Below, one piece after another: positions 35,429 to 44,198 of a stretch of 64,000 bases of DNA. This DNA comes from Prevotella sp. (GTDB lineage: Bacteria > Bacteroidota > Bacteroidia > Bacteroidales > Bacteroidaceae): NCBI GenBank assembly GCA_017615355.1, contig JAGAAJ010000021.1, positions 1 through 64,000 on the forward strand, written 5' to 3'. Positions within the stretch are counted from its first letter, which is position 1, and each line of letters opens with the position of its first letter. The translations under genes and the position numbers were made by a program. The notes beneath the pieces were generated by a model. That model had not been told where the DNA came from. It made no database searches and saw only the letters and a program-made list of their open reading frames with translations.

Positions 35429-35436
35429 TAATTTTG
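35429..35436 (+). promoter_or_regulatory. -7 element upstream of the winged-helix gene
   Basis: TAATTTTG, 48 bases before the ATG at 35485. No -33 TTTG is visible at the usual distance. Confidence 0.55.
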
Positions 35437-35484
35437 CCGACAAATTAAAATACCAACTTCAATAGTATTAATATTTTAAGCATT

Positions 35485-35787
35485 ATGGCAGAAAAGAAAA
35501 CCACTAAGAAGGCTGCTGAGACCGTAGAGGTAGCAGCTAAGAAGACCACCACAAAGAAGGTCGCCGTGAAGGCAGAGAAGACCGTGTTGGCAGTCAACGC
35601 AGAGAACATCGGCTTCAAGGCTGGTGATGTTTATCAGGCTTTGGCAGCAGCTGAAAAGGCTCTCGCCGTTAAGGAGATTGCTAAGGCTGCAAAGATTTCC
35701 GAGGAGGAAACTCTGCTGGGTCTGGGCTGGCTCTTCAAGGAGGGCAAGCTGCAGAGCACTGAGGACAACAAGATTGCCCTGGCATAA
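35485..35787 (+). CDS. Winged-helix domain protein (DUF2582-like)
   Basis: A 100-residue protein. Residues 1-35 are a Lys/Thr/Ala-rich tail resembling histone-like extensions. Residues about 40-100 form a small winged-helix domain (GDVYQALAAAEKALAVKEIAKAAKISEEETLLGLGWLFKEGKL, encoded at 35614-35745), as in the DUF2582/PF10771 proteins common in Bacteroidetes. The basic tail suggests nucleic-acid binding; that is inference. The next gene begins 12 bases after its stop. Confidence 0.75.
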   Translation: MAEKKTTKKAAETVEVAAKKTTTKKVAVKAEKTVLAVNAENIGFKAGDVYQALAAAEKALAVKEIAKAAKISEEETLLGLGWLFKEGKLQSTEDNKIALA

Positions 35788-35799
35788 GGGTTCAACCTT

Positions 35800-36087
35800 G
35801 TGTACGACGAGCAGATTCTTAAAATACTTTTGGATGTAGGCGTGCGTGGCATCAGCACGAAGAAGCTGGCCAAGCACGTCTACAACCATTTTTGTACGTT
35901 TTTCTACCAGCCCGACTTCAATGAGGTCTACCGGTATGTTCAGCAGTATATTCAGCGCAATTCGCGTTCTTCACAGGACATCATCGAACATGCCGAGCGT
36001 TGGGGACATTATCGTCTGAATACGACAAGTCAAGCCGCGCGCCAGCTGATGATTGATTTCGACTTCAACAGCGAGGAAGAGCAATAA
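35800..36087 (+). CDS. Small conserved-looking protein, GTG start
   Basis: A 95-residue protein that starts with GTG at 35800, 12 bases after the winged-helix gene, and is probably in the same mRNA. It begins YDEQILKILLDVGVRGISTKKLAKHVYN, which looks like another helix-turn-helix (encoded at 35803-35886), followed by an aromatic-rich region and an acidic tail. I do not recognise the family. Its stop codon directly abuts the stop of the convergent acetyltransferase gene, with no intergenic base. Confidence 0.65.
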   Translation: MYDEQILKILLDVGVRGISTKKLAKHVYNHFCTFFYQPDFNEVYRYVQQYIQRNSRSSQDIIEHAERWGHYRLNTTSQAARQLMIDFDFNSEEEQ

Positions 36088-36702
36088 TCAAATACTCTTG
36101 ATAACCTTGGCAGGTACGCCTGCCACAAGTGTATGCGACGGTACGTCTTTGGTAACGACAGCACCCGCCGCCACTACCACATGGCTACCGATAGCAACTC
36201 CAGGCAAAATGACCGCATTGGCTCCAATCCATACATCATCACCAATGGTGACAGGCTGGGTGGAAACGCCCTGCTCGTCGATGCGGAGTTTCGGATTTTC
36301 GAAGTTATGATTGAGCGCCGTCACCACTATGCCCTGTGCCAGGTTGACATGACTGCCGAAGGTGACGGGACCAATAACGGTATTGTGCAAGCCAATACGC
36401 GTATGGTCGCCGATAATTACATCGCCCACAGCATTGTTGATGCACGAGTAGGACTCCACCACACTCCTTTTTCCAATGGTGAAACGGCGATAAGGCGGTG
36501 TGTCCATCCTAACACTTGCATAAATCTTTGAACCGCGTCCACGATGTTGATAGAGCGGTGCTATCAGACGTATATACCAACGCGGCCTTGCATCACGCTG
36601 GTTCATAATAAGGCAATCCAGCAGTCGTTTCAACCGCGGACTATCCTTTAGCCGTGTTCTAAGACCTTCTTTTTCCATCTTGGTTATAGGATTTCTTTCC
36701 AT
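36088..36702 (-). CDS. Hexapeptide-repeat acetyltransferase, LPS/capsule type
   Basis: A left-handed beta-helix acyltransferase of the WcaF/CysE/LacA class, 204 residues. Hexapeptide repeats run from about residue 75 to 190 ([20 protein letters not shown], then [20 protein letters not shown]). The catalytic-type His is in TALNHNF, and the ending is the usual GVPAKVIK. It probably O-acetylates a sugar of the surface glycan built by the neighbouring transferases. The ATG at 36702 overlaps the upstream gene by 19 bases; an ATG at 36678 would leave a 5-base gap and is equally possible. Confidence 0.85.
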   Translation of the reverse strand: MERNPITKMEKEGLRTRLKDSPRLKRLLDCLIMNQRDARPRWYIRLIAPLYQHRGRGSKIYASVRMDTPPYRRFTIGKRSVVESYSCINNAVGDVIIGDHTRIGLHNTVIGPVTFGSHVNLAQGIVVTALNHNFENPKLRIDEQGVSTQPVTIGDDVWIGANAVILPGVAIGSHVVVAAGAVVTKDVPSHTLVAGVPAKVIKSI

Positions 36703-37856
36703 TGACTGATAATATGATCTACATTAAAACGGCTAGCCACCGACAATGCCTCTGCTGACTTTGAGGGCCAGTCCATCTGGGTAGCCTCCTGCAGTCGCTG
36801 TGCCAGCTGTTCCACATTTCCATTCTCGAAATATATCCCAAAATCACCCATTATCTCCAAACTGGTAGGCAAGTTGGACGAAACAACGGGAAGTCCGTGA
36901 GCCATTGCCTCAACAAGCACCAGGCCAAAGCCCTCCCATCGTGAGGAGAGAACATACACCTGAGCCTGGGAATAATAGTCCTGCACGCGATTTGTAAAAG
37001 GATGGAGCAAGACTCGTTGCTCTAAATGATACTCAGATATTTTATCACGATAAAGGCTCTCCTCTGGCCCTTCGCCCACGATATCAAGCGTCCACTCACT
37101 ATCTTCCTGCGCAAAAATATGAAAAGCATCAATGAGTAGGTCAAAGCCTTTGTGCAAATGAGAGAAACGTCCCACGGCAAGGAAGCGTTTCGTGGTTCCC
37201 TTAGATGGCGTACCAGGAACAAGAGTCAAAGGGTTGTATATGACTGTAGGGTGAAATGTGGCATCATAGGTATAATAGCTGTCGGCGTCATGCTGGCAGA
37301 GCACCACGGTATTATCTAACTTTTTGAACTGACAGACATAGTGTCGCTTCAATACTGGCCCTATATATAAAGATGTTGGACCAAAGAGTGCTTCAAAAGA
37401 GTTATGAATCCAGCCAATACAGCACACATTCTTGTTCAGTAACGGGCGCAGGGTAGCTAAACGGGCTGCCAATGGAGCATGCACGCCAATGATGATGTCA
37501 TAGTTCTCCTCAGTCAGCTGGCAGGCCAGCTCCTTACGCCGAGGGGCGGGGAAAGAACTGTTAGCATAAAGGTCAGAGAAGAGTCTGCCAGATGGTCTTA
37601 TCGCTTTGTAGAATGCACTGTAGGCCTTACATACTATGTTACGGATTTTCCCCACGGCAGGATAACGAAAAAAACGATAGGTTATGTCCACCTCATCAAG
37701 TCCGTAGAGTGTAGTATCCTGCATTTCTTGTGCATCGAAGGTAACTATAGTGATGTCGTGTTCTTTTGCCAATTCCTTGGCAATGACTGCCGTCACCCGT
37801 TGAACACCGCCCACGGAGAAGATGGAGTCCGTCAAAAAGCAGATTCTTTTCTTCAT
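36684..37856 (-). CDS. GT4 family glycosyltransferase
   Basis: GT-B fold retaining transferase of 390 residues. The N-terminal acceptor domain begins with the glycine loop [11 protein letters not shown]. The C-terminal donor domain has [19 protein letters not shown] and the EX7E-type block [20 protein letters not shown]. The ATG at 37856 gives [13 protein letters not shown]; an in-frame ATG at 37916 lies across the promoter and is rejected. It is transcribed away from the next GT4 gene from a shared bidirectional promoter and followed by the acetyltransferase. Confidence 0.9.
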   Translation of the reverse strand: MKKRICFLTDSIFSVGGVQRVTAVIAKELAKEHDITIVTFDAQEMQDTTLYGLDEVDITYRFFRYPAVGKIRNIVCKAYSAFYKAIRPSGRLFSDLYANSSFPAPRRKELACQLTEENYDIIIGVHAPLAARLATLRPLLNKNVCCIGWIHNSFEALFGPTSLYIGPVLKRHYVCQFKKLDNTVVLCQHDADSYYTYDATFHPTVIYNPLTLVPGTPSKGTTKRFLAVGRFSHLHKGFDLLIDAFHIFAQEDSEWTLDIVGEGPEESLYRDKISEYHLEQRVLLHPFTNRVQDYYSQAQVYVLSSRWEGFGLVLVEAMAHGLPVVSSNLPTSLEIMGDFGIYFENGNVEQLAQRLQEATQMDWPSKSAEALSVASRFNVDHIISQWKEIL

Positions 37857-37862
37857 CGGCTG

Positions 37863-37910
37863 CAAAAATACGGAAAAATTTGGAACTATCAAAACTTTTC
37901 CGTACTTTTG
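37863..37910. promoter_or_regulatory. Compact bidirectional promoter between two GT4 genes
   Basis: Plus strand: TTTG (37879-37882), 20 bases, TACTTTTG (37903-37910). Minus strand: TTTG (37890-37893), 19 bases, TATTTTTG (37863-37870). The two promoters interleave, and a perfect 9-base inverted repeat TACGGAAAA / TTTTCCGTA (37869-37877, 37896-37904) overlaps both -7 boxes. The plus-strand ATG is 4 bases after the box, so that mRNA is nearly leaderless. Confidence 0.8.
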
Positions 37911-37914
37911 CAAC

Positions 37915-39069
37915 ATGAAAATACTATTCCTAACCTATCACGGCTTCGACCCCGGTAGCGGCATCAGCAAGAAGATGCTAGCACAAATCAAAGGACTCAA
38001 GCAGAACGGTCATGAGGTTCACGTGGCCTCATACGACCGTGATAAACGAGGACATCTTTGCCGCTTTATCGATGACAAGCCCATCCGCGACTATGGTAAG
38101 GGCAAGTGGGCAGCCATTGTGCAGCGCATCGACTACCGCTGTCTATACAATTATTGTGTCAATGAAGGCATTGAACTGATCTACGCTCGCAGCTATATGA
38201 ATGCCACTCCTCCCTTGGTGTGTCTATTCAGGCGTCTGCGCAAAGCGGGTATAAAAAGCGTAATGGAGGTGCCCACCTATCCATATGATCAAGAGTTCAA
38301 GGGCTATGACATGAACCAACGTATGCGACTGCGTATAGACCAGCTATACAGAAAGAAACTGTCAGCAGAGATGGAGGCCATCGTCACCTTCTCGAACGAG
38401 GAGACCATCTTCGGCCAACGCACCATACGCATCAGCAACGGTGTAGACCTCGATACGATTCCACTACATACCACCCATCCGGATACAACGTATGAAGTAC
38501 ATCTCATCGCCGTAGCAGAGGTGCACTCATGGCACGGCTTTGACAGACTGATTCACGGCTTGGGAGAATACTACAAGAAATACAACGGCCATCCTGAGCG
38601 CAAAGTGGTATTCCACATCGTGGGCGATGTGTGGCCCTCCGAGATGAACGGCACCCAACAGGCACCGGGTTTCGCGCCCTACATTCGCGATTATGGAATC
38701 GGTGAGTATGTAAAGTTCCATGGGAAACTTTTCGGACGGGAGTTGAACAACGTCTTCGACCAATGTTCCTTCGCCATTGGCAGTTTGGGCCGTCACCGCA
38801 GTGGCATAACCATCATTAAGACACTGAAAAACCGTGAATATGCCAGCCGCGGTATTCCATTCATCTACTCTGAGCAAGACTCTGACTTTGATCATCAGCC
38901 CTACGTACTGAAGGCACCTGCCAACGAGAGTCCCATTGACATTGACCGTCTGCTGGTTTTTCTCGACAGTCAGAAGATGACGCCACAGGAAATTCGCCAA
39001 ACGGTAGAGCACCTGTCATGGAAACGACAAATGCAGATAGTATTGGACACACTAACCCAAAAAACATGA
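37915..39069 (+). CDS. Glycosyltransferase (GT4-like)
   Basis: A 384-residue GT-B type protein starting MKILFLTYHGFDPGSGISKKM, with the N-terminal glycine loop. The C-terminal half (VHLIAVAEVHSWHGFDRLI, then KFHGKLFGRELNNVFDQCSFAIGSLG) resembles GT4, though the EX7E motif is less clear than in its neighbours. The ATG at 37915 is chosen because it directly follows the promoter. Its end overlaps the next gene by 4 bases (ATGA), so the three plus-strand transferases form one unit. Confidence 0.82.
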   Translation: MKILFLTYHGFDPGSGISKKMLAQIKGLKQNGHEVHVASYDRDKRGHLCRFIDDKPIRDYGKGKWAAIVQRIDYRCLYNYCVNEGIELIYARSYMNATPPLVCLFRRLRKAGIKSVMEVPTYPYDQEFKGYDMNQRMRLRIDQLYRKKLSAEMEAIVTFSNEETIFGQRTIRISNGVDLDTIPLHTTHPDTTYEVHLIAVAEVHSWHGFDRLIHGLGEYYKKYNGHPERKVVFHIVGDVWPSEMNGTQQAPGFAPYIRDYGIGEYVKFHGKLFGRELNNVFDQCSFAIGSLGRHRSGITIIKTLKNREYASRGIPFIYSEQDSDFDHQPYVLKAPANESPIDIDRLLVFLDSQKMTPQEIRQTVEHLSWKRQMQIVLDTLTQKT

Positions 39070-40205
39070 GCAAACGAATCGTTTACATCGTTGGTGACCT
39101 ATCCTATCCTAATGGTATGAGTCGCGTCCTGAGCCAGAAAGTAAACTATCTGGCTCGTCACACTGACTATGAGCTTAACGTCGTTCTGACCGAGAAAGCG
39201 TCAAAGCCTTGGTACTACCAGCTGGAGTCAAATATAAAGTACGTTAACTTTGACCTGAACTTCGACGATCTATACCAAATGCCGCTATATCGTCGTCTAG
39301 TGGCCTATCGCAAGAAGCAAAGCCAATACCGCCGACTGTTGACCGACTACCTGATGGAGGTTCGGCCCGATATAACCGTATCAGTAATGCGGCGCGAAAT
39401 CAACTTCATCAACGATATCAAGGACGGCAGCCGCAAAGTGGGTGAGATACATTTCAACAAGCAGACCTATCGCGTTTTTGAAAAAAGTTTCCTTCCAAAC
39501 TTTGTCAACCACTTTATTACCAACCGATGGCAAAAAAGTCTGGAGAAAGAAGTGAGACGACTCAGCAAGTTTGTTGTTCTCACCAATGAGGACTATGGTT
39601 TTTGGCAAGGTTTTACTAATATCACCATCATCCCCAATCCTATTTCTTTCTTCCCTGAAAGACACTCAGACTGCCAGTCTAAGCAGGTGATAGCCGTGGG
39701 ACGCTATACTTACCAGAAGGGCTTTGACCTCTTGATTAAGGCATGGAAGATTGTTCACGAGCATCATCCTGACTGGCAACTCAACATCTATGGACCTGGT
39801 AATCGCGAGGAATACCAGAGAGAGGCAGATGCACTACGACTCTCACAAACAGTTCACTGCCACGAGGCTGCTGCCAACATTTACGACCGCTATGCTGAAC
39901 ATAGCATCTTTGTACTCAGCTCACGCTTCGAAGGCTTTGGACTTGTCATTGCCGAGGCTATGGCTACTGGTCTACCTGCCATATCGTTCAGCTGTCCTTG
40001 TGGTCCTGCTGATATTATTACAGACCACCAGGACGGACTGCTAGTAGAGAATGGAAACATCGACGGTCTAGCTAAAGCGATTTCCTACCTGATAGAACAT
40101 CCTGAAAAACGGCAACAGATGGGATGGCAAGCCGTGGTATCAGCCCAAAGATACAGGGAAAATACTATTATGCAGCAATGGATACAGTTATTTAATAATT
40201 TATGA
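39066..40205 (+). CDS. GT4 family glycosyltransferase
   Basis: A 379-residue GT-B protein. The donor domain reads VIAVGRYTYQKGFDLLIKAWKIV and then SRFEGFGLVIAEAMATGLPAISFSCPCGPADII. The Cys/Gly-Pro block is typical of GT4 galactosyl- or glucosyltransferases of LPS cores and capsules. It starts within the ATGA overlap with the upstream gene and ends in another ATGA overlap. It has no signal peptide and acts at the cytoplasmic face. Confidence 0.92.
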   Translation: MSKRIVYIVGDLSYPNGMSRVLSQKVNYLARHTDYELNVVLTEKASKPWYYQLESNIKYVNFDLNFDDLYQMPLYRRLVAYRKKQSQYRRLLTDYLMEVRPDITVSVMRREINFINDIKDGSRKVGEIHFNKQTYRVFEKSFLPNFVNHFITNRWQKSLEKEVRRLSKFVVLTNEDYGFWQGFTNITIIPNPISFFPERHSDCQSKQVIAVGRYTYQKGFDLLIKAWKIVHEHHPDWQLNIYGPGNREEYQREADALRLSQTVHCHEAAANIYDRYAEHSIFVLSSRFEGFGLVIAEAMATGLPAISFSCPCGPADIITDHQDGLLVENGNIDGLAKAISYLIEHPEKRQQMGWQAVVSAQRYRENTIMQQWIQLFNNL

Positions 40206-41350
40206 AAGTTGTTTACGTCATTGATTCACTGGCCAATAAAGGCGGTGCTGAAAGGATTATTCTGAACAAAATGGAATATCTAGTTCAACACTTTGGCTAT
40301 GATGTCAGCATCATCACCTGCTACCAAGATGAATCCATGCCCAATGCCTATCCTCTTCCGAAAGGAGTCATTCAAGTATACCTAGGCATTTATTTCTATT
40401 CCCAATACAAGCACCGCTACCCTTACCGTCTCGTCGTCAAACGTCGGTTAGCCCGACAGCTTCGCAATAGGCTGACCAAGGCTATAAATGAAATCGACCC
40501 CGACATCCTCATCGGTGTCAGCTACTTTGAGGCTGATGTGGTGACAGGCATCAGATGCAGGGCTAAGAAACTGATAGAAGTGCATGAGCCTCGTCCATTT
40601 ACATTGTCTGACTATGGCCTTCATCGTGGAAGACTGTCAAGTTGGTACATGAGGCATTTTCGCAATAAATACTTCAGTAAAGTAGAGAAGCAGGCTGATG
40701 TTGTTGTTACTCTAACTCCCGGTGATGCTCACGAATGGCATTGTGCCAAGCAGGTTGAAATCATCCCTAATTTTACGCTCTTGCCGATGGCAGATATTAG
40801 TGATGGCACCCAACAACGTGTAATTGCCGTTGGAAGGCTAGAATGGGTAAAAGGCTTTGACCGCCTTCTTAATGCGTGGTCTTTAGTAGTAGCCAGTCAT
40901 CCTGATTGGCATTTGGATATTTTTGGTGCAGGAACATTGGAACAAGAACTGAAGAGTTTGCAACAAAGCCTCGGAATAGAAAAACAGTCAACTATCCATC
41001 CGCCCACTTCAGCTATTGGCGCAGAATATGCAAAAAGTGCTTTTGTCGTTGTAACGTCCCACTTCGAGGGTTTTTCACTTGTGCTCCTTGAAGGTATGCA
41101 AGCAGGACTTCCATGCATTGCCTTTGACTGTCCTTTCGGCCCTGCTTCTCTGATTGAAGATGGTATTAACGGTTTTCTTGTGCCTGACAATGACATTGAG
41201 CAATTGACTGAGAAGATGTCCCGCCTTATGGATGATGCTGAAATGCGCCTTTTGTTTTCTGAAGCCTCGTTGCGGAAATCGAAGGGTTATTCAGTTGAAA
41301 CAATCATGTCAAAATGGCGACAGCTTTTTGAACAACTTGTGAAACACTAA
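40202..41350 (+). CDS. GT4 family glycosyltransferase
   Basis: A 382-residue GT-B transferase beginning VVYVIDSLANKGGAERIIL after the start Met-Lys. The donor block is AVGRLEWVKGFDRLLNAWSLV, followed by SHFEGFSLVLLEGMQAGLPCIAFDCPFGPASLI. It is a close paralogue of the preceding gene in its C-terminal half. The DNA looks more A+T-rich than the flanking housekeeping genes, which hints at transfer. Its 3' end overlaps the convergent gene 41309-42256 by 42 bases. Confidence 0.92.
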   Translation: MKVVYVIDSLANKGGAERIILNKMEYLVQHFGYDVSIITCYQDESMPNAYPLPKGVIQVYLGIYFYSQYKHRYPYRLVVKRRLARQLRNRLTKAINEIDPDILIGVSYFEADVVTGIRCRAKKLIEVHEPRPFTLSDYGLHRGRLSSWYMRHFRNKYFSKVEKQADVVVTLTPGDAHEWHCAKQVEIIPNFTLLPMADISDGTQQRVIAVGRLEWVKGFDRLLNAWSLVVASHPDWHLDIFGAGTLEQELKSLQQSLGIEKQSTIHPPTSAIGAEYAKSAFVVVTSHFEGFSLVLLEGMQAGLPCIAFDCPFGPASLIEDGINGFLVPDNDIEQLTEKMSRLMDDAEMRLLFSEASLRKSKGYSVETIMSKWRQLFEQLVKH

Positions 41351-42256
41351 TCCCATCTTATGCGTCATCCGGTAGAAGGAGTAGGTACGATATTCTTTTG
41401 CATCGGTAGCTAAGATACACTTTCCATGAAAGAATACATAGTTATACTGATGCCCACCTTCGCAATAGAAGGGAATATCTGTTGGAATTAAATTCTCTCT
41501 GATAAGATGCTCCTTGTAAACTTCTTTGCTCATCTCATCAATTTGTAGCAAGTGCACGTTGTCTCCATATCGATATTCACAGTCTTGCGCCACCCGTAAC
41601 AGATGCCCATTGGAATCGGTGAGTAGAGAGCCAGCATTTCTTCCAAGTTTCGCGCTGCAACAAAGTGGAGAACAAAGATGCTCATGATATGGTCCAACCA
41701 AACTAGAAGCGGTAAAGAGATAGGTATAGTTCACGTGTGCTCTTTCAATTGAGGACATCAGATAGTAGATTCCCTCACGCTTAAATACAGAAGAATCTGC
41801 ATAACCCACCTCACCATCAATAACGTCTTTGCTTACAAGCGTCCGAAAGAAAGAAAAATGCTCTAAGGTATCGTCATCTGCTTTATAAAGGCGTATGTCG
41901 CCAACCGCCCCTGTCTCTGGAATCATGTATACATATCCTTCATCCTCAAAGACGAAAGGGTAGGACAAATGGAACGGTTCTTCAAGCACCATCACGGGCT
42001 CCGTCCATTCTCTCAAGTCCTCGGTACAAGTCATCTTCAGTACGCCATTAGAATAGTTGCGTTTCTCCTCATAGAAAAGGAAAAGTCTGTTGTGATGCAC
42101 AAATAGAAATGGGTCTGCCACGATAACTACAGGGTTCAGGTTTAACGGATGTCGGTCAAAGTAAATATCACGAATAATGTGCAGTTGCTCAATATTCCAT
42201 ATCTGACTCATTTCACCTGCAAGCAGCCGAATCTTAAAACATTCTATTTTTCTCAT
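41309..42256 (-). CDS. GINT1 N-terminal-like (five-bladed propeller) glycan protein
   Basis: A 315-residue protein with the block VADPFLFVHHNRLFLFYEE followed by repeated blades (YPFVFEDEGYVYMIPETG, YADSSVFKREGIYYLM). It resembles the domain found N-terminal to plant glucosamine inositolphosphorylceramide transferase and in bacterial formyltransferase fusions, with a GH43-like fold. No signal peptide is visible. It probably acts in glycan modification with the GT2 gene just upstream (3-base gap). The assignment is from motif memory. The last 42 bases overlap the convergent GT4 gene. Confidence 0.7.
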   Translation of the reverse strand: MRKIECFKIRLLAGEMSQIWNIEQLHIIRDIYFDRHPLNLNPVVIVADPFLFVHHNRLFLFYEEKRNYSNGVLKMTCTEDLREWTEPVMVLEEPFHLSYPFVFEDEGYVYMIPETGAVGDIRLYKADDDTLEHFSFFRTLVSKDVIDGEVGYADSSVFKREGIYYLMSSIERAHVNYTYLFTASSLVGPYHEHLCSPLCCSAKLGRNAGSLLTDSNGHLLRVAQDCEYRYGDNVHLLQIDEMSKEVYKEHLIRENLIPTDIPFYCEGGHQYNYVFFHGKCILATDAKEYRTYSFYRMTHKMGLVFHKLFKKLSPF

Positions 42257-42259
42257 TTC

Positions 42260-43246
42260 TTATTTCGAAAGTGAACGCAGTTTGATATAGAGAGAAGGGG
42301 CACAACGGAAGAACTGGGACACCAACCTTTGCTTGATACCATTCGTAAATCGCAGCTCAGGCAGCCGCTGTCGCAAGTCGGCCACATACTCTTTTCGATG
42401 GGCGAGCAGCCGCTTATCGTGTGTCAAGTACCAAATAGTGATAGAGAATGTAGAGAAAAGTACATTCATCATTTGCCTCTTTTCAGCCGCATCTAAAGCA
42501 ATTGTCTTCTTCATTTTCCACAGACATGCCATTACCTCGTTAAGATCTATCAGCTTCCGCATGTTGACTGACGACACAATACTGTCTTCGCGCTGCCTGT
42601 AGATATAAAAAGTCTGATAACTCCTGATACATTTTTCAGCTTTCAAATAACACTCCGTGGTGAAGGGTACATCCTCAAAATATATGCCTGGCACAAAGCG
42701 AAGACGTTGGTTATCCAAAAAAGCTTTGCGATAAATCGTTCGCCATACATAACATTCACGAGGATTAAACTCATATAAGAACAATTCGCGCCCCGTCTTC
42801 ACGACTTCATTCGCGTCGACGACACAGGCAGTAACACCACGCTTTATTTCTTCACTTGTCATCTTGACAAAGCCAGCAACCATGAGATCTGCATCATTTG
42901 CACATGCCGATTTTAGCAATGGCTTTACAGTATTAGGAAGCAACATGTCATCCGAGTCAAGAAAGAGAACATAATATCCTTTTGCCTCACACAATCCCGT
43001 ATTCCTTGCGGCAGAAAGGCCTTGGTTCGTTTGTTCTACAACAGTCACACACTGATGACTATTAATAATGTCTCTCACCACTTCAATACTGCGATCCTTT
43101 GTGCCGTCATTCACCAGTATCACCTCAAAAATATCTTCATCCATCCCTTGCTGAAAAATGCTTTCCAAACACGGGCGAATGTATTGTTCCACATTGTAAA
43201 CGGGAACAATATAACTCAACTGTATATTGTGACCTTTAACTTGCAT
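42260..43246 (-). CDS. GT2 family glycosyltransferase
   Basis: GT-A fold inverting transferase, 328 residues. The N-terminal block LSYIVPVYNVEQYIRPCLESIF is followed by the nucleotide-binding VNDGTKDRS and the metal-binding DSDD in YVLFLDSDDML. The later part is helical with no membrane span. The ATG at 43246 (MQVKGHNIQ) is chosen because the longer start at 43282 overlaps the promoter. It is divergent from the LicD gene. Confidence 0.92.
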   Translation of the reverse strand: MQVKGHNIQLSYIVPVYNVEQYIRPCLESIFQQGMDEDIFEVILVNDGTKDRSIEVVRDIINSHQCVTVVEQTNQGLSAARNTGLCEAKGYYVLFLDSDDMLLPNTVKPLLKSACANDADLMVAGFVKMTSEEIKRGVTACVVDANEVVKTGRELFLYEFNPRECYVWRTIYRKAFLDNQRLRFVPGIYFEDVPFTTECYLKAEKCIRSYQTFYIYRQREDSIVSSVNMRKLIDLNEVMACLWKMKKTIALDAAEKRQMMNVLFSTFSITIWYLTHDKRLLAHRKEYVADLRQRLPELRFTNGIKQRLVSQFFRCAPSLYIKLRSLSK

Positions 43247-43271
43247 AGACCTGTTGAAAAGTAAAATCGTG

Positions 43272-43319
43272 CAAAAATACAAAAAAGATTTGATACATCA
43301 AATATTTTTATTACTTTTG
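43272..43319. promoter_or_regulatory. Second compact bidirectional promoter (GT2 / licD-like)
   Basis: Plus strand: TTTG (43289-43292), 19 bases, TACTTTTG (43312-43319). Minus strand: TTTG (43299-43302), 19 bases, TATTTTTG (43272-43279). The two -33 elements lie within the palindrome ATTTGAT-AC-ATCAAAT. The architecture matches the promoter at 37863-37910. Confidence 0.8.
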
Positions 43320-43336
43320 CAAAAAAAATAAGATTA

Positions 43337-44191
43337 ATGGAAACAGAACTTAGGCAATTACAGCTCAAAAGTCTTGAAATCCTCGATATAATGGATGCAA
43401 TTTGCAGACAACATGACATCAAGTATTCCTTATGTGGTGGAACAGTTGTCGGTGCCCATCTTTATAAGGGTTTCCTACCTTGGGACGACGATATTGACGT
43501 GATGATGACGCGCGAGCACTACAACCGTTTCCTTCAGCTAGCGCCCCAGTGTTTACCCGAGGGTTTCTCCATTGTCAACTATAATACCAGTGAGCTAGGT
43601 TCAAGGCTGAAGATAAGCTTTACGAAAATCATCAACGACAACACTACTTTCATCGAGCAAGGCGACTTTATATACGGTGTATTCATTGACATAACGGTCT
43701 ATGACAAAGTGCCGGAAACGAAATGGAAGCAGAAGCTGCTACTTTTTCTCTACAAACGCTCACAGACAGTGAACATGGGCCGACTGCCAGGAAAGAGTCT
43801 CAAGAATATGTTTCGTAACATCTTACTGTCAACCATTCTCTCCAATCATAGGGCCTACATGCGTTTCTTCCAGAGAGTAGTGGAACACTTTGGTAAAAAA
43901 CCCGGGAAATACACCTGGCGCGAGTTATTCGGTGCCTATTATTTCTCCAACATGATTCCCTTCCGTCCCTCCGTTTTCGAACATTACACCACTATCGAGT
44001 TTGAGGGCAGACAATTCATGATTGTACGCGACTTCATAGAATATCTGCAAGTACGCTACAACAGAACTGATTTCCGCGAACCGAAGGAGAAACAAGTACC
44101 CCATCATATCCAGATGGTAGATTTCAACCTTCCATATCGTGAATACATGAAAAAAAAGGGAATTCCTCTTCCCAAAGAATATAAATCATAA
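43337..44191 (+). CDS. LicD family nucleotidyl/phospho-transferase
   Basis: A 284-residue LicD/fukutin-type protein. Family hallmarks are YSLCGGTVVGAHLYKGFLPWDDDIDVMM with the Asp triplet (encoded at 43424-43507) and FIDITVYD. LicD enzymes transfer phosphocholine, phosphoethanolamine or polyol-phosphate to surface glycans. No choline kinase or cytidylyltransferase genes are near, so the donor cannot be named. It shares a promoter region with the GT2 gene and is followed 7 bases later by another GT2. Confidence 0.88.
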   Translation: METELRQLQLKSLEILDIMDAICRQHDIKYSLCGGTVVGAHLYKGFLPWDDDIDVMMTREHYNRFLQLAPQCLPEGFSIVNYNTSELGSRLKISFTKIINDNTTFIEQGDFIYGVFIDITVYDKVPETKWKQKLLLFLYKRSQTVNMGRLPGKSLKNMFRNILLSTILSNHRAYMRFFQRVVEHFGKKPGKYTWRELFGAYYFSNMIPFRPSVFEHYTTIEFEGRQFMIVRDFIEYLQVRYNRTDFREPKEKQVPHHIQMVDFNLPYREYMKKKGIPLPKEYKS

Positions 44192-44198
44192 TACGTCT

